A DNA stretch of 64,000 nt from Halopseudomonas pelagia (GCF_009497895.1 NZ_CP033116.1:1364001-1428000), one strand, 5' to 3'; counted from the stretch's first letter, positions 1 to 10,480 are shown. Translations and numbers: made by a program. The notes: a model not told the origin generated them from the letters alone.

Positions 1-274
1 TGACAACCAAAGGGCGGGAGCCGCCCTGCAGGGATGTTACCAACGCCGCGGCGTCAGCAAACCCGCCGGCAGTCAACGCCTCGGCCAGTGCAGCGCACTG
101 AGCCGCAGCCAGTTCGATGGCCTGATTGCCGCCGCTGTAGCCCAGTTGATCGCTGATGACCTTGACCAGTTCCTCTTCGGGATTCAGCAGGGGCTGAGGG
201 TAATAAACCTCCAGCCAGTCACCTGCGGTATTTTGCGTGCCGACGCCAATGGCCAGGCTGAAACATTCGCTCAT
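1..274 (-). CDS. dapD: 2,3,4,5-tetrahydropyridine-2,6-dicarboxylate N-succinyltransferase, N-terminal part
   Basis: Only the first 91 codons are present; the gene runs off the left edge. The product begins MSECFSLAIGVGTQN and continues with WLEVYYPQPLLNPEEELVKV-type sequence, which matches the N-terminal domain of the long pseudomonad form of DapD. DapD succinylates tetrahydrodipicolinate in the succinylase branch of lysine and meso-diaminopimelate synthesis, in the cytoplasm. The left-handed beta-helix catalytic part is outside the window. An AAGGA ribosome site precedes the ATG. The next enzyme of the same branch, dapC, lies just upstream on the same strand, which supports the call. Confidence 0.85.
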   Translation of the reverse strand, partial: MSECFSLAIGVGTQNTAGDWLEVYYPQPLLNPEEELVKVISDQLGYSGGNQAIELAAAQCAALAEALTAGGFADAAALVTSLQGGSRPLVV

Positions 275-307
275 GGGGTGGTTCCTTGGATGCAATTGGT
301 GCTGTTG

Positions 308-652
308 TCAGTCAATGGCGGCGGCGTATTCATCGGGTTTGAACCCCACCAGCCGTTGTGAGCCAGTATCCAGTACCGGTCTTTTGATCATCGACGGATT
401 AGCCTGCATCAGAGCAATGGCCTTGCCGGTATCGATGTCTTTCTTGTCGCTGTCTTCGAGCTTGCGAAAGGTCGTGCCCTGGCGGTTGAGAATTTTTTCC
501 CAACCGTGCTCGCTGCACCAGGCGTTCAGCTTGTCAGCACTGATGCCTTCCTTCTTGTAGTCATGGAACTGATAATCGACTCCATGCTCGTCCAGCCAGG
601 TTCGGGCCTTTTTCATGGTATCGCAGGCTTTGATGCCGTACAGAGTAATCAT
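308..652 (-). CDS. ArsC/Spx-family small reductase-like protein (YffB type)
   Basis: A 114-residue thioredoxin-fold protein of the ArsC family. It starts MITLYGIKACDTMKKA, with one cysteine at position 10 in the place of the family's catalytic cysteine, and has the family's RPVLDTG cis-proline segment near residue 90. It resembles YffB-like members, which are thought to be thiol reductases and not true arsenate reductases; no arsenic genes are nearby. It sits between dapC (3 bases away) and dapD (33 bases away) on the same strand, an arrangement known in Pseudomonas, so it is probably cotranscribed with them. Its physiological substrate is unknown. Confidence 0.85.
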   Translation of the reverse strand: MITLYGIKACDTMKKARTWLDEHGVDYQFHDYKKEGISADKLNAWCSEHGWEKILNRQGTTFRKLEDSDKKDIDTGKAIALMQANPSMIKRPVLDTGSQRLVGFKPDEYAAAID

Positions 653-655
653 TTT

Positions 656-1852
656 TCAGAGGCTCCCGATAAAGCTGCGAATACGCTGGGCTGCTTCGAT
701 ACAGTCTTCCAGCGGCGCGACCAGAGCCATGCGCACGCGCCCGGCGCCGGGATTATAACCATCAACCTCGCGCGACAGGAAACTCCCAGGTACAACGGCA
801 ACATTCTGCTCGGCCAACAAGCGCAGGGTGAAGGTCTGATCGTCCAGCGGTGTACGCGGCCAGAGATAGAAGCCGGCATCGGGGCGCTCGACGTCCATGA
901 CGCCACCGAGAATATCCAGCACCGCATCGAACTTGGCCTGGTATTGCACGCGGTTGTCTTCCACGTGGCGCTCATCCTGCCAGGCTGCGAGGCTGGCGTG
1001 CTGGGTTTGCACCGGCATCGCACAGCCATGGTAGGTCCGGTAGGTCAGGAACGGCTGCAACAGACTGGCGTCACCTGCGACGAAGCCGGAGCGCAGGCCC
1101 GGCAGGTTGGAACGCTTGGAGAGACTGTGAAACACCACGCAGCGGGCATAATCAAAACGGCCCATGGCCGCGCAGGCCTCCAGCAAACCTACCGGCGCCT
1201 GACCCTGGGGTGCGTAAATCTCGCTATAGCACTCGTCAGAGGCAATGACGAAATCGTACTGGTCAGCCAGAGCGATCAGTTGCTGCAGCTTGTCCAACGG
1301 CATGACTGCGCCAGTCGGATTACCCGGGGTGCAGATAAACAGCACCTGGCAGCGCTCCCAGATGCTGGAAGGCACGTCATCAAAGTCGGGAATAAAACCA
1401 TTGCTCGCGTCGCAGGGCAGGTAGTGCGGCTCCACACCAGCCAGAAAGGCGGCGCCCTCGTAGATCTGATAGAAGGGGTTGGGGCTGACCACCAGGCCGT
1501 TCGGGTCACGCCGGACCATGGTCTGGGTAAAGGAAAACAGCGCTTCGCGGGTACCGTTGACGGGTATCACCTGGGTGGCCGCATCTACCTTGCCGGCGCC
1601 GAGCTGAAAGCGCTGCTCCAGCCAGCGCGCAATGCCTTCACGCAGGGCTGGAATGCCGGCCGTGGTGGGGTAGACCGCCGCCTGATCCAGATGCCGAGTG
1701 AGCGTCTCCAGGACAAAAGGGGGCGAAGGGTGCTTCGGCTCACCAATGGACAGCGAGATCGGCCGCAATGCCGGATTCGGCACCACGTCCTTGAGTAACG
1801 CGCGGAGCTTTTCAAAGGGGTAGGGCTGCAAGCGTTGCAGGTCTGTATTCAT
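656..1852 (-). CDS. dapC: succinyldiaminopimelate transaminase
   Basis: A 398-residue PLP-dependent class I/II aminotransferase that makes N-succinyl-LL-diaminopimelate from the 6-oxo precursor with glutamate as donor, for lysine and cell-wall synthesis. The fold is shown by the SLSIGEPKHPSPPFV start segment, the CTPGNPTG motif, the ASDECYSEIY segment and the FHSLSKRSNLPGLRSGF segment holding the PLP lysine. The reading frame is open further upstream, but the start at 1852 (MNTDLQRLQPYPFEKL) fits family length and lies 13 bases after the glnD stop. dapD downstream confirms the pathway. Confidence 0.93.
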   Translation of the reverse strand: MNTDLQRLQPYPFEKLRALLKDVVPNPALRPISLSIGEPKHPSPPFVLETLTRHLDQAAVYPTTAGIPALREGIARWLEQRFQLGAGKVDAATQVIPVNGTREALFSFTQTMVRRDPNGLVVSPNPFYQIYEGAAFLAGVEPHYLPCDASNGFIPDFDDVPSSIWERCQVLFICTPGNPTGAVMPLDKLQQLIALADQYDFVIASDECYSEIYAPQGQAPVGLLEACAAMGRFDYARCVVFHSLSKRSNLPGLRSGFVAGDASLLQPFLTYRTYHGCAMPVQTQHASLAAWQDERHVEDNRVQYQAKFDAVLDILGGVMDVERPDAGFYLWPRTPLDDQTFTLRLLAEQNVAVVPGSFLSREVDGYNPGAGRVRMALVAPLEDCIEAAQRIRSFIGSL

Positions 1853-1865
1853 GCGGGCGCGGTCC

Positions 1866-4565
1866 TCAGATGATGATCTGCTTGGGCTGGCTGGTGTCGG
1901 ATTGCTGGGCGCTGTTACCCAGGGTCTCGATAATGGTGTTCTGGAGCCGGCTGCACAGCTCGGGGTCGGATAGCGCGTGATTATTGGCGTCGGTAAGCAC
2001 AAATACGTCGTCCACGCGCTCGCCCAAGGTGACGATCTTGGCGTTCTGCACGCTGATGTCGAAATCCAGCAGGATGCGGCCCATGCGTGCCAGCAGACCC
2101 GGTCGGTCAGGCGCGCTGAGCTCGAGGATGGTGTGTTGGCCTTCCGGCGAGTTGAAGATCGTCACTTCCGGGGCAAAGGAGAAATGCTTCAACTGGCGTG
2201 GCACCCGGCGTTGAATGATCGACGGGTAGGCGTCTGGATCAGACAGCGCTTCAATCAGATCATGCTTGATCTGGCGGATGCGGTCCGGGTTTTCACCGAT
2301 CGAGCTGCCGTCGGCATCCAGTACAATGTAGGTATCCAGGCTGAAGCGGTTGGTCGAGGTGATTATTCGCGCATCCTGAATGCTCAGGTTCAGCTGATCC
2401 ATCGCCGCCACGGTCACGGCGAACAGGTCATGCTGCTCAGGCGTGTAGATAAAGATCTGGGTGGCGCCCTCGAATTCGCGCTGGGCGGTTTCCTTGATCA
2501 GCACCAATGGGCCTTCGTGGTCCGGGTGCTCGATGATCGCTTCGGTGTGCCAGGCGACATCGCTGGCGGTATGGCGCAGGAAGTAATCCTCGCCCAGCTG
2601 CTCCCAGAGGGCTTCGGCGTCTTCTTCCTCGATACCGCTGCGTACGACGATATCCAATGCTGCACGCTGGGTCTGATGCACCTGCTCCTCCCGGTCGGGC
2701 GGGTTGTCCAGGCCGCGGCGCAGTGCGCGCTTGGTTTCGGTGTAGAGCTGGCGCAGCAGCGAAGCGCGCCAGGAGTTCCACAGCGTCGGGTTGGTCGCGT
2801 TGATATCGGCGATGGTCAGTACGTAGAGGTAGTCCAGGCGGACCTGGTTACCCATCTGCACGGCAAAGTCGTGGATCACCTGCGGGTCGGAAATGTCCTT
2901 GCGCTGCGCAGTGGTGGACATCAGCAGGTGGCTTTCCACCAGCCAACTGACCAGGTGCGTGTCCCAGGCCGGCAGTTGATGGCGCTGACAGAACTGCGTG
3001 GCATCCACCGCGCCCAGTTCGGAATGATCGCCACCGCGGCCCTTGGCAATGTCGTGATACAGGCCGGCCATATACAACAGATCAGGCTTTGGTAGGCGGC
3101 AGAAAATGCGCCAGGCCAAAGGAAACTTTTCCTGGTACTCAGGCTGATTGAGTTTGCGCAGATGTTTGATCAGATTCAGCGTGTGCGCGTCCACGGTGTA
3201 GATGTGGAACAGGTCATGTTGCATCTGCCCAACGATCTTGCCGAACTCCGGCAGGTAGCGGCCGAGGATGCCGTAACGGTTCATGCGCCGCAGATTGCGA
3301 TGTATGCCTTCCCGGCAGCGGAACAGCTCGACGAACAGGCTGGTATTACGTATGTCGGCGCGGAAATCGTCATCAATCAGATGGCGGTGGTCGCGTAGCA
3401 GCCGGATGGTGTCGGCACGCACACCGCGAATCTCCGGGTGTTGGGCCATCAACAAAAAAATCTCCAGCAGGGCAAAAGGGGAGCGTTTGAAGACCTGTTG
3501 GTGGGTCACTTCGATATAGTGGTTGCGCACCTGGAAGCGGCTGTTGATTGGCTCGATTTCAGTCGTTTCCGCGTTACGCAGCAGGATTTCTTCGAAATGC
3601 TGCATCAGCAGATCGTTCAGCTCGGACAGCGACATCACCACCCGGTAGTACTTCTGCATGAAGCGCTCTACCGCCAGTTTACTGTCGTTGTCCTCGTAGC
3701 CCATCATTTGCGCGATGGTGCGCTGGTGGTCGAACAGCAGGCGATCTTCGGCGCGTTTGGCGAGAATGTGCAGCGCAAACCGGACCTGCCATAAAAAGGC
3801 CCGGCCGGAGGCGAGAATGTTGTATTCGGCTTCGTTCAGAAAGCCGCGTTCGACCAGTTCGCGCAGATCATTGGTGCCGAAGTGGCGCAGCGCGACCCAG
3901 CCGATGGTCTGGATGTCGCGCAGCCCGCCCGGTGAGCTTTTGACGTTGGGCTCAAGGTTGTATTCGGTGTCGTTGTACTTGGCGTGTCGCTTTTGCTGCT
4001 CGGCACGCTTGGCGCGGAAGAACTGGGCGTCATCCCACATCTGGTCGGCACTGATGGCGCTGATCATGTCCTGACGTAACTGCTCATCGCCGGACAGCGT
4101 GCGTGATTCCATAAGGTTGGTAATCACCGTGATGTCGGCCCGCGCCTCCTCTTGGCACTCGCTGATGGAGCGCACGCTCTGGCCCACTTCCAGACCAATA
4201 TCCCAGAGCAGCATCAAGAACTGTTCGATGGAACCGTTATGCGAGTCTTGATCGCTGTCGCGCAGCAGGATCAGCAGATCGATATCCGAGTGCGGATGCA
4301 GCTCGCCCCGGCCATAGCCGCCGACTGCCAGCAGAGCAATGTCTGCGGCATCCGTGCTGGCCTGTATCGACCAGGCCTTGCGCAGGATCTGGTCGGTGAA
4401 CCAGGCACGGTCGTGAATCAGCTTGTGGATGTTGCGGCCGCCCTCGAAGCGCGCGCGCAATACCGAATCCGCCTGGCGAATAGCCTTTTTGAATGCAGCC
4501 ACAGGGCTGCTTTTCAGTGCCAGCTCAGCCTGGAACTGGCCTGGATCGAACAGTTCATTATCCAC
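1866..4565 (-). CDS. glnD: bifunctional [protein-PII] uridylyltransferase / uridylyl-removing enzyme
   Basis: A 899-residue nitrogen sensor that uridylylates PII when glutamine is low and deuridylylates it when glutamine is high, so controlling glutamine synthetase and the NtrBC system. Domains in order: a nucleotidyltransferase domain with [17 protein letters not shown] near residues 82-98; a helical middle; an HD phosphohydrolase domain marked by [19 protein letters not shown]; and two C-terminal ACT domains, the last containing [16 protein letters not shown]. Length and all catalytic motifs are normal for the family. It lies 20 bases downstream of map and 13 upstream of dapC on the same strand. 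Confidence 0.97.
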   Translation of the reverse strand: MDNELFDPGQFQAELALKSSPVAAFKKAIRQADSVLRARFEGGRNIHKLIHDRAWFTDQILRKAWSIQASTDAADIALLAVGGYGRGELHPHSDIDLLILLRDSDQDSHNGSIEQFLMLLWDIGLEVGQSVRSISECQEEARADITVITNLMESRTLSGDEQLRQDMISAISADQMWDDAQFFRAKRAEQQKRHAKYNDTEYNLEPNVKSSPGGLRDIQTIGWVALRHFGTNDLRELVERGFLNEAEYNILASGRAFLWQVRFALHILAKRAEDRLLFDHQRTIAQMMGYEDNDSKLAVERFMQKYYRVVMSLSELNDLLMQHFEEILLRNAETTEIEPINSRFQVRNHYIEVTHQQVFKRSPFALLEIFLLMAQHPEIRGVRADTIRLLRDHRHLIDDDFRADIRNTSLFVELFRCREGIHRNLRRMNRYGILGRYLPEFGKIVGQMQHDLFHIYTVDAHTLNLIKHLRKLNQPEYQEKFPLAWRIFCRLPKPDLLYMAGLYHDIAKGRGGDHSELGAVDATQFCQRHQLPAWDTHLVSWLVESHLLMSTTAQRKDISDPQVIHDFAVQMGNQVRLDYLYVLTIADINATNPTLWNSWRASLLRQLYTETKRALRRGLDNPPDREEQVHQTQRAALDIVVRSGIEEEDAEALWEQLGEDYFLRHTASDVAWHTEAIIEHPDHEGPLVLIKETAQREFEGATQIFIYTPEQHDLFAVTVAAMDQLNLSIQDARIITSTNRFSLDTYIVLDADGSSIGENPDRIRQIKHDLIEALSDPDAYPSIIQRRVPRQLKHFSFAPEVTIFNSPEGQHTILELSAPDRPGLLARMGRILLDFDISVQNAKIVTLGERVDDVFVLTDANNHALSDPELCSRLQNTIIETLGNSAQQSDTSQPKQIII

Positions 4566-4585
4566 AACGGACCCCGGACAGCGGT

Positions 4586-5374
4586 TTATTGAAAGCTTTC
4601 TTCGTGACGGCGCGTCAGTACTTCATAGCCATCAGCAGTCACCAGAATGGTGTGTTCCCATTGTGCGGAAAGCTTGCGGTCCTTGGTGATGGCGGTCCAG
4701 CCGTCGCCCAACAGGCGAGTTTCATGCCGGCCCTGATTGATCATTGGTTCGATGGTGAAGGTCATGCCTTCTTTCAGCTCCATGCCGGTGCCGGCGCGGC
4801 CGTAATGCAAGATTTGTGGCTCCTCGTGAAACACCTTGCCGATGCCGTGGCCACAGTATTCGCGAACGACACTGTAGTGATTGGCGTGGGCGTGATCCTG
4901 GATCACTTGGCCGATATCGCCCAGGCGTGCTCCCGGACGTACGACCTCGATACCTTTATACATGCACTCCTGAGTGACCCGCGCCAGGCGCTGAGCCCAC
5001 TCGGGCACGTCGCCGACCAGAAACATCCTGCTGGTGTCGCCGTGGTAACCATCCTTGATAACGGTGACGTCGATGTTCAGGCAGTCGCCGTTCTTCAGCG
5101 GTTTGTCATTGGGTATGCCGTGGCAGACCACATGGTTCAATGACGTGCAGATCGACTTGGGAAAGCCTGGGCGGCCCGGCGCTGCACCGTAGTTGAGCGG
5201 CGCGGGGATGGCCTTCTGCACGTTGACGATGTGTTCGTGGCAAAGCCGGTTGAGCTCGTCGGTGGTGATGCCTACGCGAACATGTTCGCCGATCATTTCC
5301 AGGACCTCGGCGGCCAGGCGCCCGGCAATACGCATGCCGGCAATATCTTCCGGGGTTTTGATGGTCACGGTCAT
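4586..5374 (-). CDS. map: methionine aminopeptidase, type I
   Basis: A 262-residue enzyme that removes the N-terminal methionine from nascent proteins. The five metal ligands of the family are visible: two aspartates in [19 protein letters not shown], a histidine in [16 protein letters not shown], and glutamates in TFTIEPMI and WEHTILVT. It is transcribed away from rpsB across a 276-base divergent region, as in other pseudomonads, and is followed closely by glnD. Confidence 0.97.
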   Translation of the reverse strand: MTVTIKTPEDIAGMRIAGRLAAEVLEMIGEHVRVGITTDELNRLCHEHIVNVQKAIPAPLNYGAAPGRPGFPKSICTSLNHVVCHGIPNDKPLKNGDCLNIDVTVIKDGYHGDTSRMFLVGDVPEWAQRLARVTQECMYKGIEVVRPGARLGDIGQVIQDHAHANHYSVVREYCGHGIGKVFHEEPQILHYGRAGTGMELKEGMTFTIEPMINQGRHETRLLGDGWTAITKDRKLSAQWEHTILVTADGYEVLTRRHEESFQ

Positions 5375-5650
5375 GAAAGGTCTCTCTTGGTTGCGGCGAA
5401 CAGTAATAAAGTCGATCAGTTTAACAGACTAGCGGGGTGCTGTTGAGCGCCCCGTGCCATGACCGCTGGGCACCTGCGACTTTATTCGTTTCCAGTTGTA
5501 TGATATAAAGCGCCGCGCCTGAATAAACGTCTGTTGCAGACGCCAGGCTTAAACTGAAACCGCACACGTATCGTCACACTGTCTTGGGTGCCCTCCGGGG
5601 TTGGACATTGGGATACGTGGAGGCCCAACCCGAACTATATTGGAGCTGTC
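5375..5650. promoter_or_regulatory. divergent map / rpsB promoter region
   Basis: The 276 bases separate two divergent genes. For the rpsB direction there is an AT-rich TATGATATAAAG stretch at 5499-5510 followed at once by a GC-rich CGCCGCGCC discriminator, a pattern typical of growth-rate-regulated ribosomal promoters. The -35 element is poorly defined (TTTATT at 5481 is one candidate). Transcription from here would give a leader of about 130 bases before rpsB. No clear map promoter was picked out. Exact transcription starts are inferred. Confidence 0.5.
5592..5631 (+). promoter_or_regulatory. rpsB leader with H-type pseudoknot potential (candidate S2 autoregulatory site)
   Basis: Two interleaved helices can form: CCTCC (5592-5596) with GGAGG (5619-5623), and GGGTTGG (5598-5604) with CCAACCC (5625-5631). 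The order of strands is that of an H-type pseudoknot, and it ends 10 bases before the GGAGC ribosome site and 19 bases before the rpsB ATG. S2-mediated autogenous control of rpsB-tsf through the 5' leader is established in gammaproteobacteria; that this structure is the binding site is inference. Confidence 0.5.
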
Positions 5651-6394
5651 ATGACTCAAGTATCTATGCGCGATATGCTGAAGGCCGGTGCGCACTTCGG
5701 CCACCAAACCCGTTACTGGAACCCGAAGATGGGCAAGTTCATCTTCGGTGCTCGCAACAAGATTCACATCATCAACCTGGAAAAGACCATGCCGATGTTC
5801 CACGACGCCTTGAGCTTCGTGGAAAAGCTGGCCTCCGGCAAGAACAAGCTGCTGTTCGTAGGCACCAAGCGCGCTGCCAGCAAGATCATTGCTGAAGAAG
5901 CCACCCGCGCCGGCATGCCTTATGTCGATCACCGCTGGTTGGGCGGCATGCTCACCAACTACAAGACCATCCGCGCTTCCATCAAGCGTCTGCGTGATCT
6001 TGAAATTCAGGCTGAAGACGGCACTTTCACCAAGCTGACCAAGAAAGAGGCGCTGATGCGCACTCGCGACCTGGAAAAGCTGGATCGCAGCCTTGGCGGT
6101 ATCAAGGATATGGGCGGCCTGCCTGATGCCCTGTTCGTCATCGACGTTGAGCACGAGCGCATTGCCATCACTGAAGCCAACAAGCTGGGTATCCCGGTTA
6201 TCGGTATCGTTGATACCAACAGCAGCCCGGACGGCGTCGATTACGTCATCCCCGGCAACGATGACGCCATCCGCGCCATCAAGCTGTACGCCGCGGCCAT
6301 GGCCGATGCAGTACTGAATGGCAAGAACCACAATGGTGGCGCTGACGAGTTTGTTGAAGAAGCAGCTCCTGCCGCTGAGGCTTCAGAAGGCTGA
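5651..6394 (+). CDS. rpsB: 30S ribosomal protein S2
   Basis: A 247-residue ribosomal protein of normal length, starting [20 protein letters not shown] and holding the S2 signature segments [16 protein letters not shown] and [16 protein letters not shown] sequence (here [16 protein letters not shown]). S2 binds late in 30S assembly and is needed for S1 docking. The ATG at 5651 has a GGAGC ribosome site; the frame is open upstream to 5588 but that stretch is leader RNA. An attenuator-like hairpin separates it from tsf, and tsf follows as in most bacteria. Confidence 0.98.
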   Translation: MTQVSMRDMLKAGAHFGHQTRYWNPKMGKFIFGARNKIHIINLEKTMPMFHDALSFVEKLASGKNKLLFVGTKRAASKIIAEEATRAGMPYVDHRWLGGMLTNYKTIRASIKRLRDLEIQAEDGTFTKLTKKEALMRTRDLEKLDRSLGGIKDMGGLPDALFVIDVEHERIAITEANKLGIPVIGIVDTNSSPDGVDYVIPGNDDAIRAIKLYAAAMADAVLNGKNHNGGADEFVEEAAPAAEASEG

Positions 6395-6425
6395 TCGGTA
6401 CTTCGTATCGTTTTATGCCGATGTG

Positions 6426-6449
6426 AAAAGGGGGCTCTGCCCCCTTTTT
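6426..6449 (+). terminator. intrinsic terminator/attenuator between rpsB and tsf
   Basis: GGGGGC (6430-6435) pairs with GCCCCC (6439-6444) around a three-base loop, extended by AAAA/TTTT and followed by a run of T. A partial terminator at this place would lower tsf relative to rpsB, as known for the E. coli operon. Confidence 0.85.
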
Positions 6450-6531
6450 GCAATATCTTGAACGCAACATGATACGGCCGCCCACACATCTGCAGGGCAG
6501 TCCAACATCAAGCAAGTTAGAGGAACAATTC

Positions 6532-7401
6532 ATGTCACAGATTTCTGCAGCCATGGTCAAAGAACTGCGCGAGCGCACTGGCCAGGGCATGATGGATTGC
6601 AAAAAAGCATTGACCGCAGCCGGTGGCGATATTGAAAAAGCCATCGACGACATGCGTGCCGCAGGCTCGATCAAAGCCGCCAAGAAAGCCGGCAACATCG
6701 CCGCTGAAGGCGCTATCGGCGTCAAGCTGGCAGACGACAGCAAGTCAGCGGTCATCATTGAAGTCAACTCCCAGACCGATTTCCTGGCTCTGCAGGAAGA
6801 CTTCAAGGGTTTTGTCAGCGACAGCCTGGATAAGGCCTTTGCCGCCGGTTACAGCGAAGCAGCTCCGCTGATCGCCGAGCAGGAAACTGCCCGTGAAGCA
6901 CTGGTTGCCAAGTGTGGCGAGAACGTCAACATCCGTCGCCTGACCCGCGTTGAAGGCGACGTAGTCGGCGCCTACCTGCACGGTCACCGTATCGGTGTGA
7001 TTGTCACCCTCAAAGGTGGCGATGCCGAGCTGGCCAAGGATATCGCCATGCACGTGGCTGCCAGCAACCCACAGTTCCTGGATGCCTCACAGGTCTCCGA
7101 GGAAGCGGTTGCCAAGGAAAAGGAAATTTTCCTCGCGCTGAATGCCGAGAAAATCGCCGGCAAGCCGGACAACATTGTTGAGAACATGGTTAAGGGCCGG
7201 ATCAACAAGTTCCTGTCCGAAGCCAGTCTGGTTGAACAGGCCTTCATCAAGGATCCGGAAGTCAAAGTCGGTGAGCTGGCGAAGAAAGCCGGTGCTGAAA
7301 TTCTTTCCTTCGTGCGTTACGAAGTGGGTGAAGGCATCGAGCGCGCCGAAGTTGATTTCGCTGCCGAGGTTGCCGCCCAGATTGCCGCTACCAAGCAGTG
7401 A
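6532..7401 (+). CDS. tsf: translation elongation factor Ts
   Basis: A 289-residue nucleotide exchange factor that releases GDP from EF-Tu. The N-terminal UBA-like domain carries ELRERTGQGMMDCKKAL, and the core has the conserved EVNSQTDFLALQEDF segment containing the TDF motif that contacts EF-Tu, followed by the EGDVVGAYLHGHRIGV segment. The ATG at 6532 follows an AGAGGAAC ribosome site; an upstream in-frame ATG at 6448 lies inside the terminator and is not used. A strong terminator follows the gene. Confidence 0.98.
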   Translation: MSQISAAMVKELRERTGQGMMDCKKALTAAGGDIEKAIDDMRAAGSIKAAKKAGNIAAEGAIGVKLADDSKSAVIIEVNSQTDFLALQEDFKGFVSDSLDKAFAAGYSEAAPLIAEQETAREALVAKCGENVNIRRLTRVEGDVVGAYLHGHRIGVIVTLKGGDAELAKDIAMHVAASNPQFLDASQVSEEAVAKEKEIFLALNAEKIAGKPDNIVENMVKGRINKFLSEASLVEQAFIKDPEVKVGELAKKAGAEILSFVRYEVGEGIERAEVDFAAEVAAQIAATKQ

Positions 7402-7463
7402 TCATGCGGATTGAACCACGCATGCCAGGTCGCCCTCGAGGCGGCCTGTAGTCAGAGTTACCG

Positions 7464-7498
7464 AGAGGCTTCCCGCGCAGGCGGGAAGCCTCTTTTTT
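7464..7498 (+). terminator. intrinsic terminator after tsf
   Basis: A 12-base perfect stem, GAGGCTTCCCGC (7465-7476) with GCGGGAAGCCTC (7481-7492), has a GCAG loop and is followed by TTTTTT. It ends the rpsB-tsf unit before pyrH. Confidence 0.95.
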
Positions 7499-7581
7499 AA
7501 GGAAACACTGAACAAGTGGCAGGCCGGATTGTCGGTTGTAACTCGTTGAGTGTTTCGCCATTCCCGAGCAGGAGAGTCAAC

Positions 7582-8316
7582 ATGGCCCAGGTACCCAGCA
7601 GCCGTCAGCCCAAGTACAAGCGTATTCTACTCAAACTCAGTGGCGAGGCCCTGATGGGCACTGAGGGTTTCGGTATCGACCCCAAGGTGCTGGACCGGAT
7701 GTCCCTGGAAATCGGTCAGCTGATCGGCATTGGTGTGCAGATCGGTCTGGTGATTGGTGGTGGCAACCTGTTCCGCGGTGCCGCGTTGCATGCTGCTGGC
7801 ATGGATCGGGTGACCGGTGATCATATGGGCATGCTGGCCACCGTGATGAACGCGCTGGCCATGCGCGATTCGCTGGAGCGCTCGAATATCCAGACCCGCG
7901 TCATGTCGGCGATTACCATGGAAGGCGTGACAGAGCATTACGATCGTCGCAAAGCCATGCGCTACCTTGGCAGTGGCGACGTGGTAATATTCTCTGCTGG
8001 AACCGGTAACCCCTTCTTCACTACTGATACAGCTGCGTGCCTGCGCGGTATCGAAGTTGACGCTGACCTGGTGCTGAAAGCGACCAAAGTTGACGGGGTC
8101 TACAATGCCGATCCAATGAAGGATCCGAATGCCGAGCGGTTTGATACTCTGACCTATGATCAGGTGTTGGATTTGAAACTAGGGGTCATGGATCTGACGG
8201 CTATCTGCCTGATTCGTGATCACAAGATGCCATTGCGCGTATTTAACATGAACAAACCTGGCGCGCTGCTCAATGCGGTAGTAGGTAGCGCCGAAGGTAC
8301 ATTGATCGAGGGTTGA
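7582..8316 (+). CDS. pyrH: uridylate kinase
   Basis: A 244-residue bacterial UMP kinase of the amino-acid-kinase fold, making UDP for nucleotide, peptidoglycan and LPS precursors. Family marks are [13 protein letters not shown] near the N-terminus, the glycine-rich [12 protein letters not shown] loop, [16 protein letters not shown] and the [12 protein letters not shown] segment. The start at 7582 ([14 protein letters not shown]) has a CAGGAGAG ribosome site; a longer frame to 7516 reads through the area after the tsf terminator. The frr gene begins two bases after its stop. Confidence 0.97.
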   Translation: MAQVPSSRQPKYKRILLKLSGEALMGTEGFGIDPKVLDRMSLEIGQLIGIGVQIGLVIGGGNLFRGAALHAAGMDRVTGDHMGMLATVMNALAMRDSLERSNIQTRVMSAITMEGVTEHYDRRKAMRYLGSGDVVIFSAGTGNPFFTTDTAACLRGIEVDADLVLKATKVDGVYNADPMKDPNAERFDTLTYDQVLDLKLGVMDLTAICLIRDHKMPLRVFNMNKPGALLNAVVGSAEGTLIEG

Positions 8317-8318
8317 GA

Positions 8319-8876
8319 ATGATCAACGATATTAAGAAAGAAACCCAGGAGCGGATGAAGAAGTCTGTAGAGTCCCTGGATCATGCCTTCGCCAAAATTC
8401 GTACCGGCCGAGCGCACCCAAGCATTCTCGACAGCGTCATGGTCTCCTATTACGGTGCCAACACCCCCCTGCGCCAAGTTGCCAACGTTAACGTTGAAGA
8501 CTCTCGCACGCTGGCCCTGACCGTGTTTGATCGCAGTATGATCCAGGCCGTCGAGAAGGCCATCATGACTTCCGACCTGGGATTGAATCCGGCCACGGCA
8601 GGTACCACCATCCGTATTCCCATGCCCGCTCTGACCGAAGAGACGCGCAAGGGCTTTACCAAGACCGCTCGCGGTGAAGCGGAGAACGCCCGTGTTGCAG
8701 TGCGTAATATCCGCCGCGACGCGCTGAGCCAGATCAAGGACCTGCAGAAAGAAAAAGAGATCAGCGAGGACGATGAGCATCGCGCCGCTGATGAAATACA
8801 GAAACTGACCGACAAGTATGTTGCCGAGATCGACAAGGCGCTGGAAGCCAAGGAAGCGGATCTGATGGCCATTTGA
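8319..8876 (+). CDS. frr: ribosome recycling factor
   Basis: A 185-residue factor that with EF-G splits post-termination ribosomes. The tRNA-like coiled-coil shape is reflected in the helical sequence beginning [16 protein letters not shown] and the conserved [15 protein letters not shown] segment. The ATG at 8319 is two bases past the pyrH stop, so the pair is likely translationally coupled; a TTG six bases upstream is less likely. Confidence 0.97.
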   Translation: MINDIKKETQERMKKSVESLDHAFAKIRTGRAHPSILDSVMVSYYGANTPLRQVANVNVEDSRTLALTVFDRSMIQAVEKAIMTSDLGLNPATAGTTIRIPMPALTEETRKGFTKTARGEAENARVAVRNIRRDALSQIKDLQKEKEISEDDEHRAADEIQKLTDKYVAEIDKALEAKEADLMAI

Positions 8877-8900
8877 TGGTCCATTCCGAGTGTTGAACGG

Positions 8901-9665
8901 ATGAGCGAAGATATGCCAGTAACTCCAGCAGGATCGGTAGCAGGATCGGTGCCGAGGCACGTGGCGATTATCATGGATGGTAATAATCGCTGGGCGCGCA
9001 AGCGTCTGCTACCCGGTGTTGCTGGCCACAAGGCCGGGGTTGATGCGGTAAAGGCAATGATCGAAGTCTGCGCCGAAGACGGTGTGGAAGTGCTCACCTT
9101 GTTTGCTTTTTCTAGCGAGAACTGGCGGCGGCCTGATGAAGAAGTCGGCGCTCTGATGGAACTGTTTCTCAGCGCGTTGCGCCGCGAGGTCAAGCGTTTG
9201 CGTGAAAACGGCATCCGGCTTTGTATTATCGGTGATCGTAGTCGTTTTGCCCCGGAGCTGCGCAAGGCCATGAGTGACGCCGAAGCGCTTACCGCCGAGG
9301 GCCGGCGCCTCACTCTGGTGGTGGCTGCCAACTATGGCGGTCAATGGGATATCGCCGAGGCGGCAAAAAAGCTCGCGGGTCAGGTCGTAGAAGGTCAGTT
9401 GACCATTGACCAGATCACCGAACAGCAGGTTGAATCGGCTCTCAGTACTTCCAATTGGCCGCTGCCAGACCTATGCATTCGTACTGGCGGCGAGCATCGT
9501 ATCAGCAACTTCCTGCTATGGCAGTTGGCCTATGCCGAACTGTATTTCTCCGATCTTTATTGGCCCGACTTCAAAAAAGAAGCCTTGCGCGAAGCCTTTG
9601 CAGACTTCGCCCGGCGTCAGCGCCGCTTTGGCAAAACCAGCGATCAAATAGCGGCGGACTCCTGA
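8901..9665 (+). CDS. uppS: isoprenyl transferase (undecaprenyl diphosphate synthase)
   Basis: A 254-residue cis-prenyltransferase that makes the C55 lipid carrier used for peptidoglycan and O-antigen. The catalytic aspartate lies in VAIIMDGNNRWARKR; the family motifs FAFSSENWRRP and CIRTGGEHRISNFLLWQ, and the C-terminal acidic metal-binding residue region ELYFSDLYWPDF, are intact. Its stop overlaps the cdsA start by one base. Confidence 0.97.
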   Translation: MSEDMPVTPAGSVAGSVPRHVAIIMDGNNRWARKRLLPGVAGHKAGVDAVKAMIEVCAEDGVEVLTLFAFSSENWRRPDEEVGALMELFLSALRREVKRLRENGIRLCIIGDRSRFAPELRKAMSDAEALTAEGRRLTLVVAANYGGQWDIAEAAKKLAGQVVEGQLTIDQITEQQVESALSTSNWPLPDLCIRTGGEHRISNFLLWQLAYAELYFSDLYWPDFKKEALREAFADFARRQRRFGKTSDQIAADS

Positions 9666-10480
9666 TGCTCAAGCAGCGAATCATTACAGCGGTCATTCTG
9701 GCCCCTCTGGCTATTGCCGGTTTTGTGCTGCTGGAAGGTCCCTGGTTTGCTCTGTTTGTTGGTGCAGTCGTGGTGTTGGGCGCCTGGGAGTGGGCACGGT
9801 TGGCCGGCGAAACAGCCCAGAAAGGTCGTGTGCTGTACGCGCTGGTTGTGGCGCTGATGATGTTTGCTCTGTATCGCCTTGGCTTACCTGTGCATTATCT
9901 GCTTATCCCGGCTGCTGTCTGGTGGGTCTTGGCTGCGGTCATGGTGGTGCGCTATCCGCGTGACAAGGGGCTGTGGGCCAGTTGCATGGTTGCCCAGCTA
10001 TTGGGTCTGCTGATTCTGTTGCCGGCCTGGGCTGGCCTGGTCTGGCTGCGTGAAGTGCCCAATGGTTTGTGGTTGATCGTGGCTCTGCTGGTGCTGGTCT
10101 GGGCTGCGGATATCGGCGCTTATTTTGCGGGCAAGACCTGGGGTCGTCGCAAGTTGATGCCCAATGTCAGTCCCGGCAAGACCATCGAAGGCTTCCTGGG
10201 CGGTCTGGTTTTCACTCAATTGCTGACACTGCTGGCGCTGCTTTATCTAGGTTGGTCCCTGTCTTCTTTGCTTATTGGATTGTTTGGCGCTGCGCTGGTC
10301 GTGACCTTTTCTGTAGTGGGCGATCTGACCGAAAGCCTGTTCAAGCGGGATCAAGGTCTCAAGGACAGCAGCAATTTGTTGCCTGGTCACGGCGGCGTGC
10401 TGGACCGGATTGACAGCCTTACTGCCGCCATCCCGGTTTTTGCGCTGTTCTGGCTGCTGATCGGGAGTCAGGTAGGGTGA
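9665..10480 (+). CDS. cdsA: phosphatidate cytidylyltransferase
   Basis: A 271-residue integral membrane protein with several hydrophobic helices that makes CDP-diacylglycerol, the precursor of all phospholipids. The C-terminal family signature is present: [18 protein letters not shown] followed by [15 protein letters not shown]. The ATG at 9665 overlaps the uppS stop, and its own stop overlaps the dxr start by four bases, so the three genes form a tight unit for lipid precursors. Confidence 0.96.
   Translation: MLKQRIITAVILAPLAIAGFVLLEGPWFALFVGAVVVLGAWEWARLAGETAQKGRVLYALVVALMMFALYRLGLPVHYLLIPAAVWWVLAAVMVVRYPRDKGLWASCMVAQLLGLLILLPAWAGLVWLREVPNGLWLIVALLVLVWAADIGAYFAGKTWGRRKLMPNVSPGKTIEGFLGGLVFTQLLTLLALLYLGWSLSSLLIGLFGAALVVTFSVVGDLTESLFKRDQGLKDSSNLLPGHGGVLDRIDSLTAAIPVFALFWLLIGSQVG

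Noticed and set aside
506..1798. A 430-codon frame opposite dapC
   Set aside because: Antisense shadow of dapC and the ArsC-like gene; both are well-supported families.
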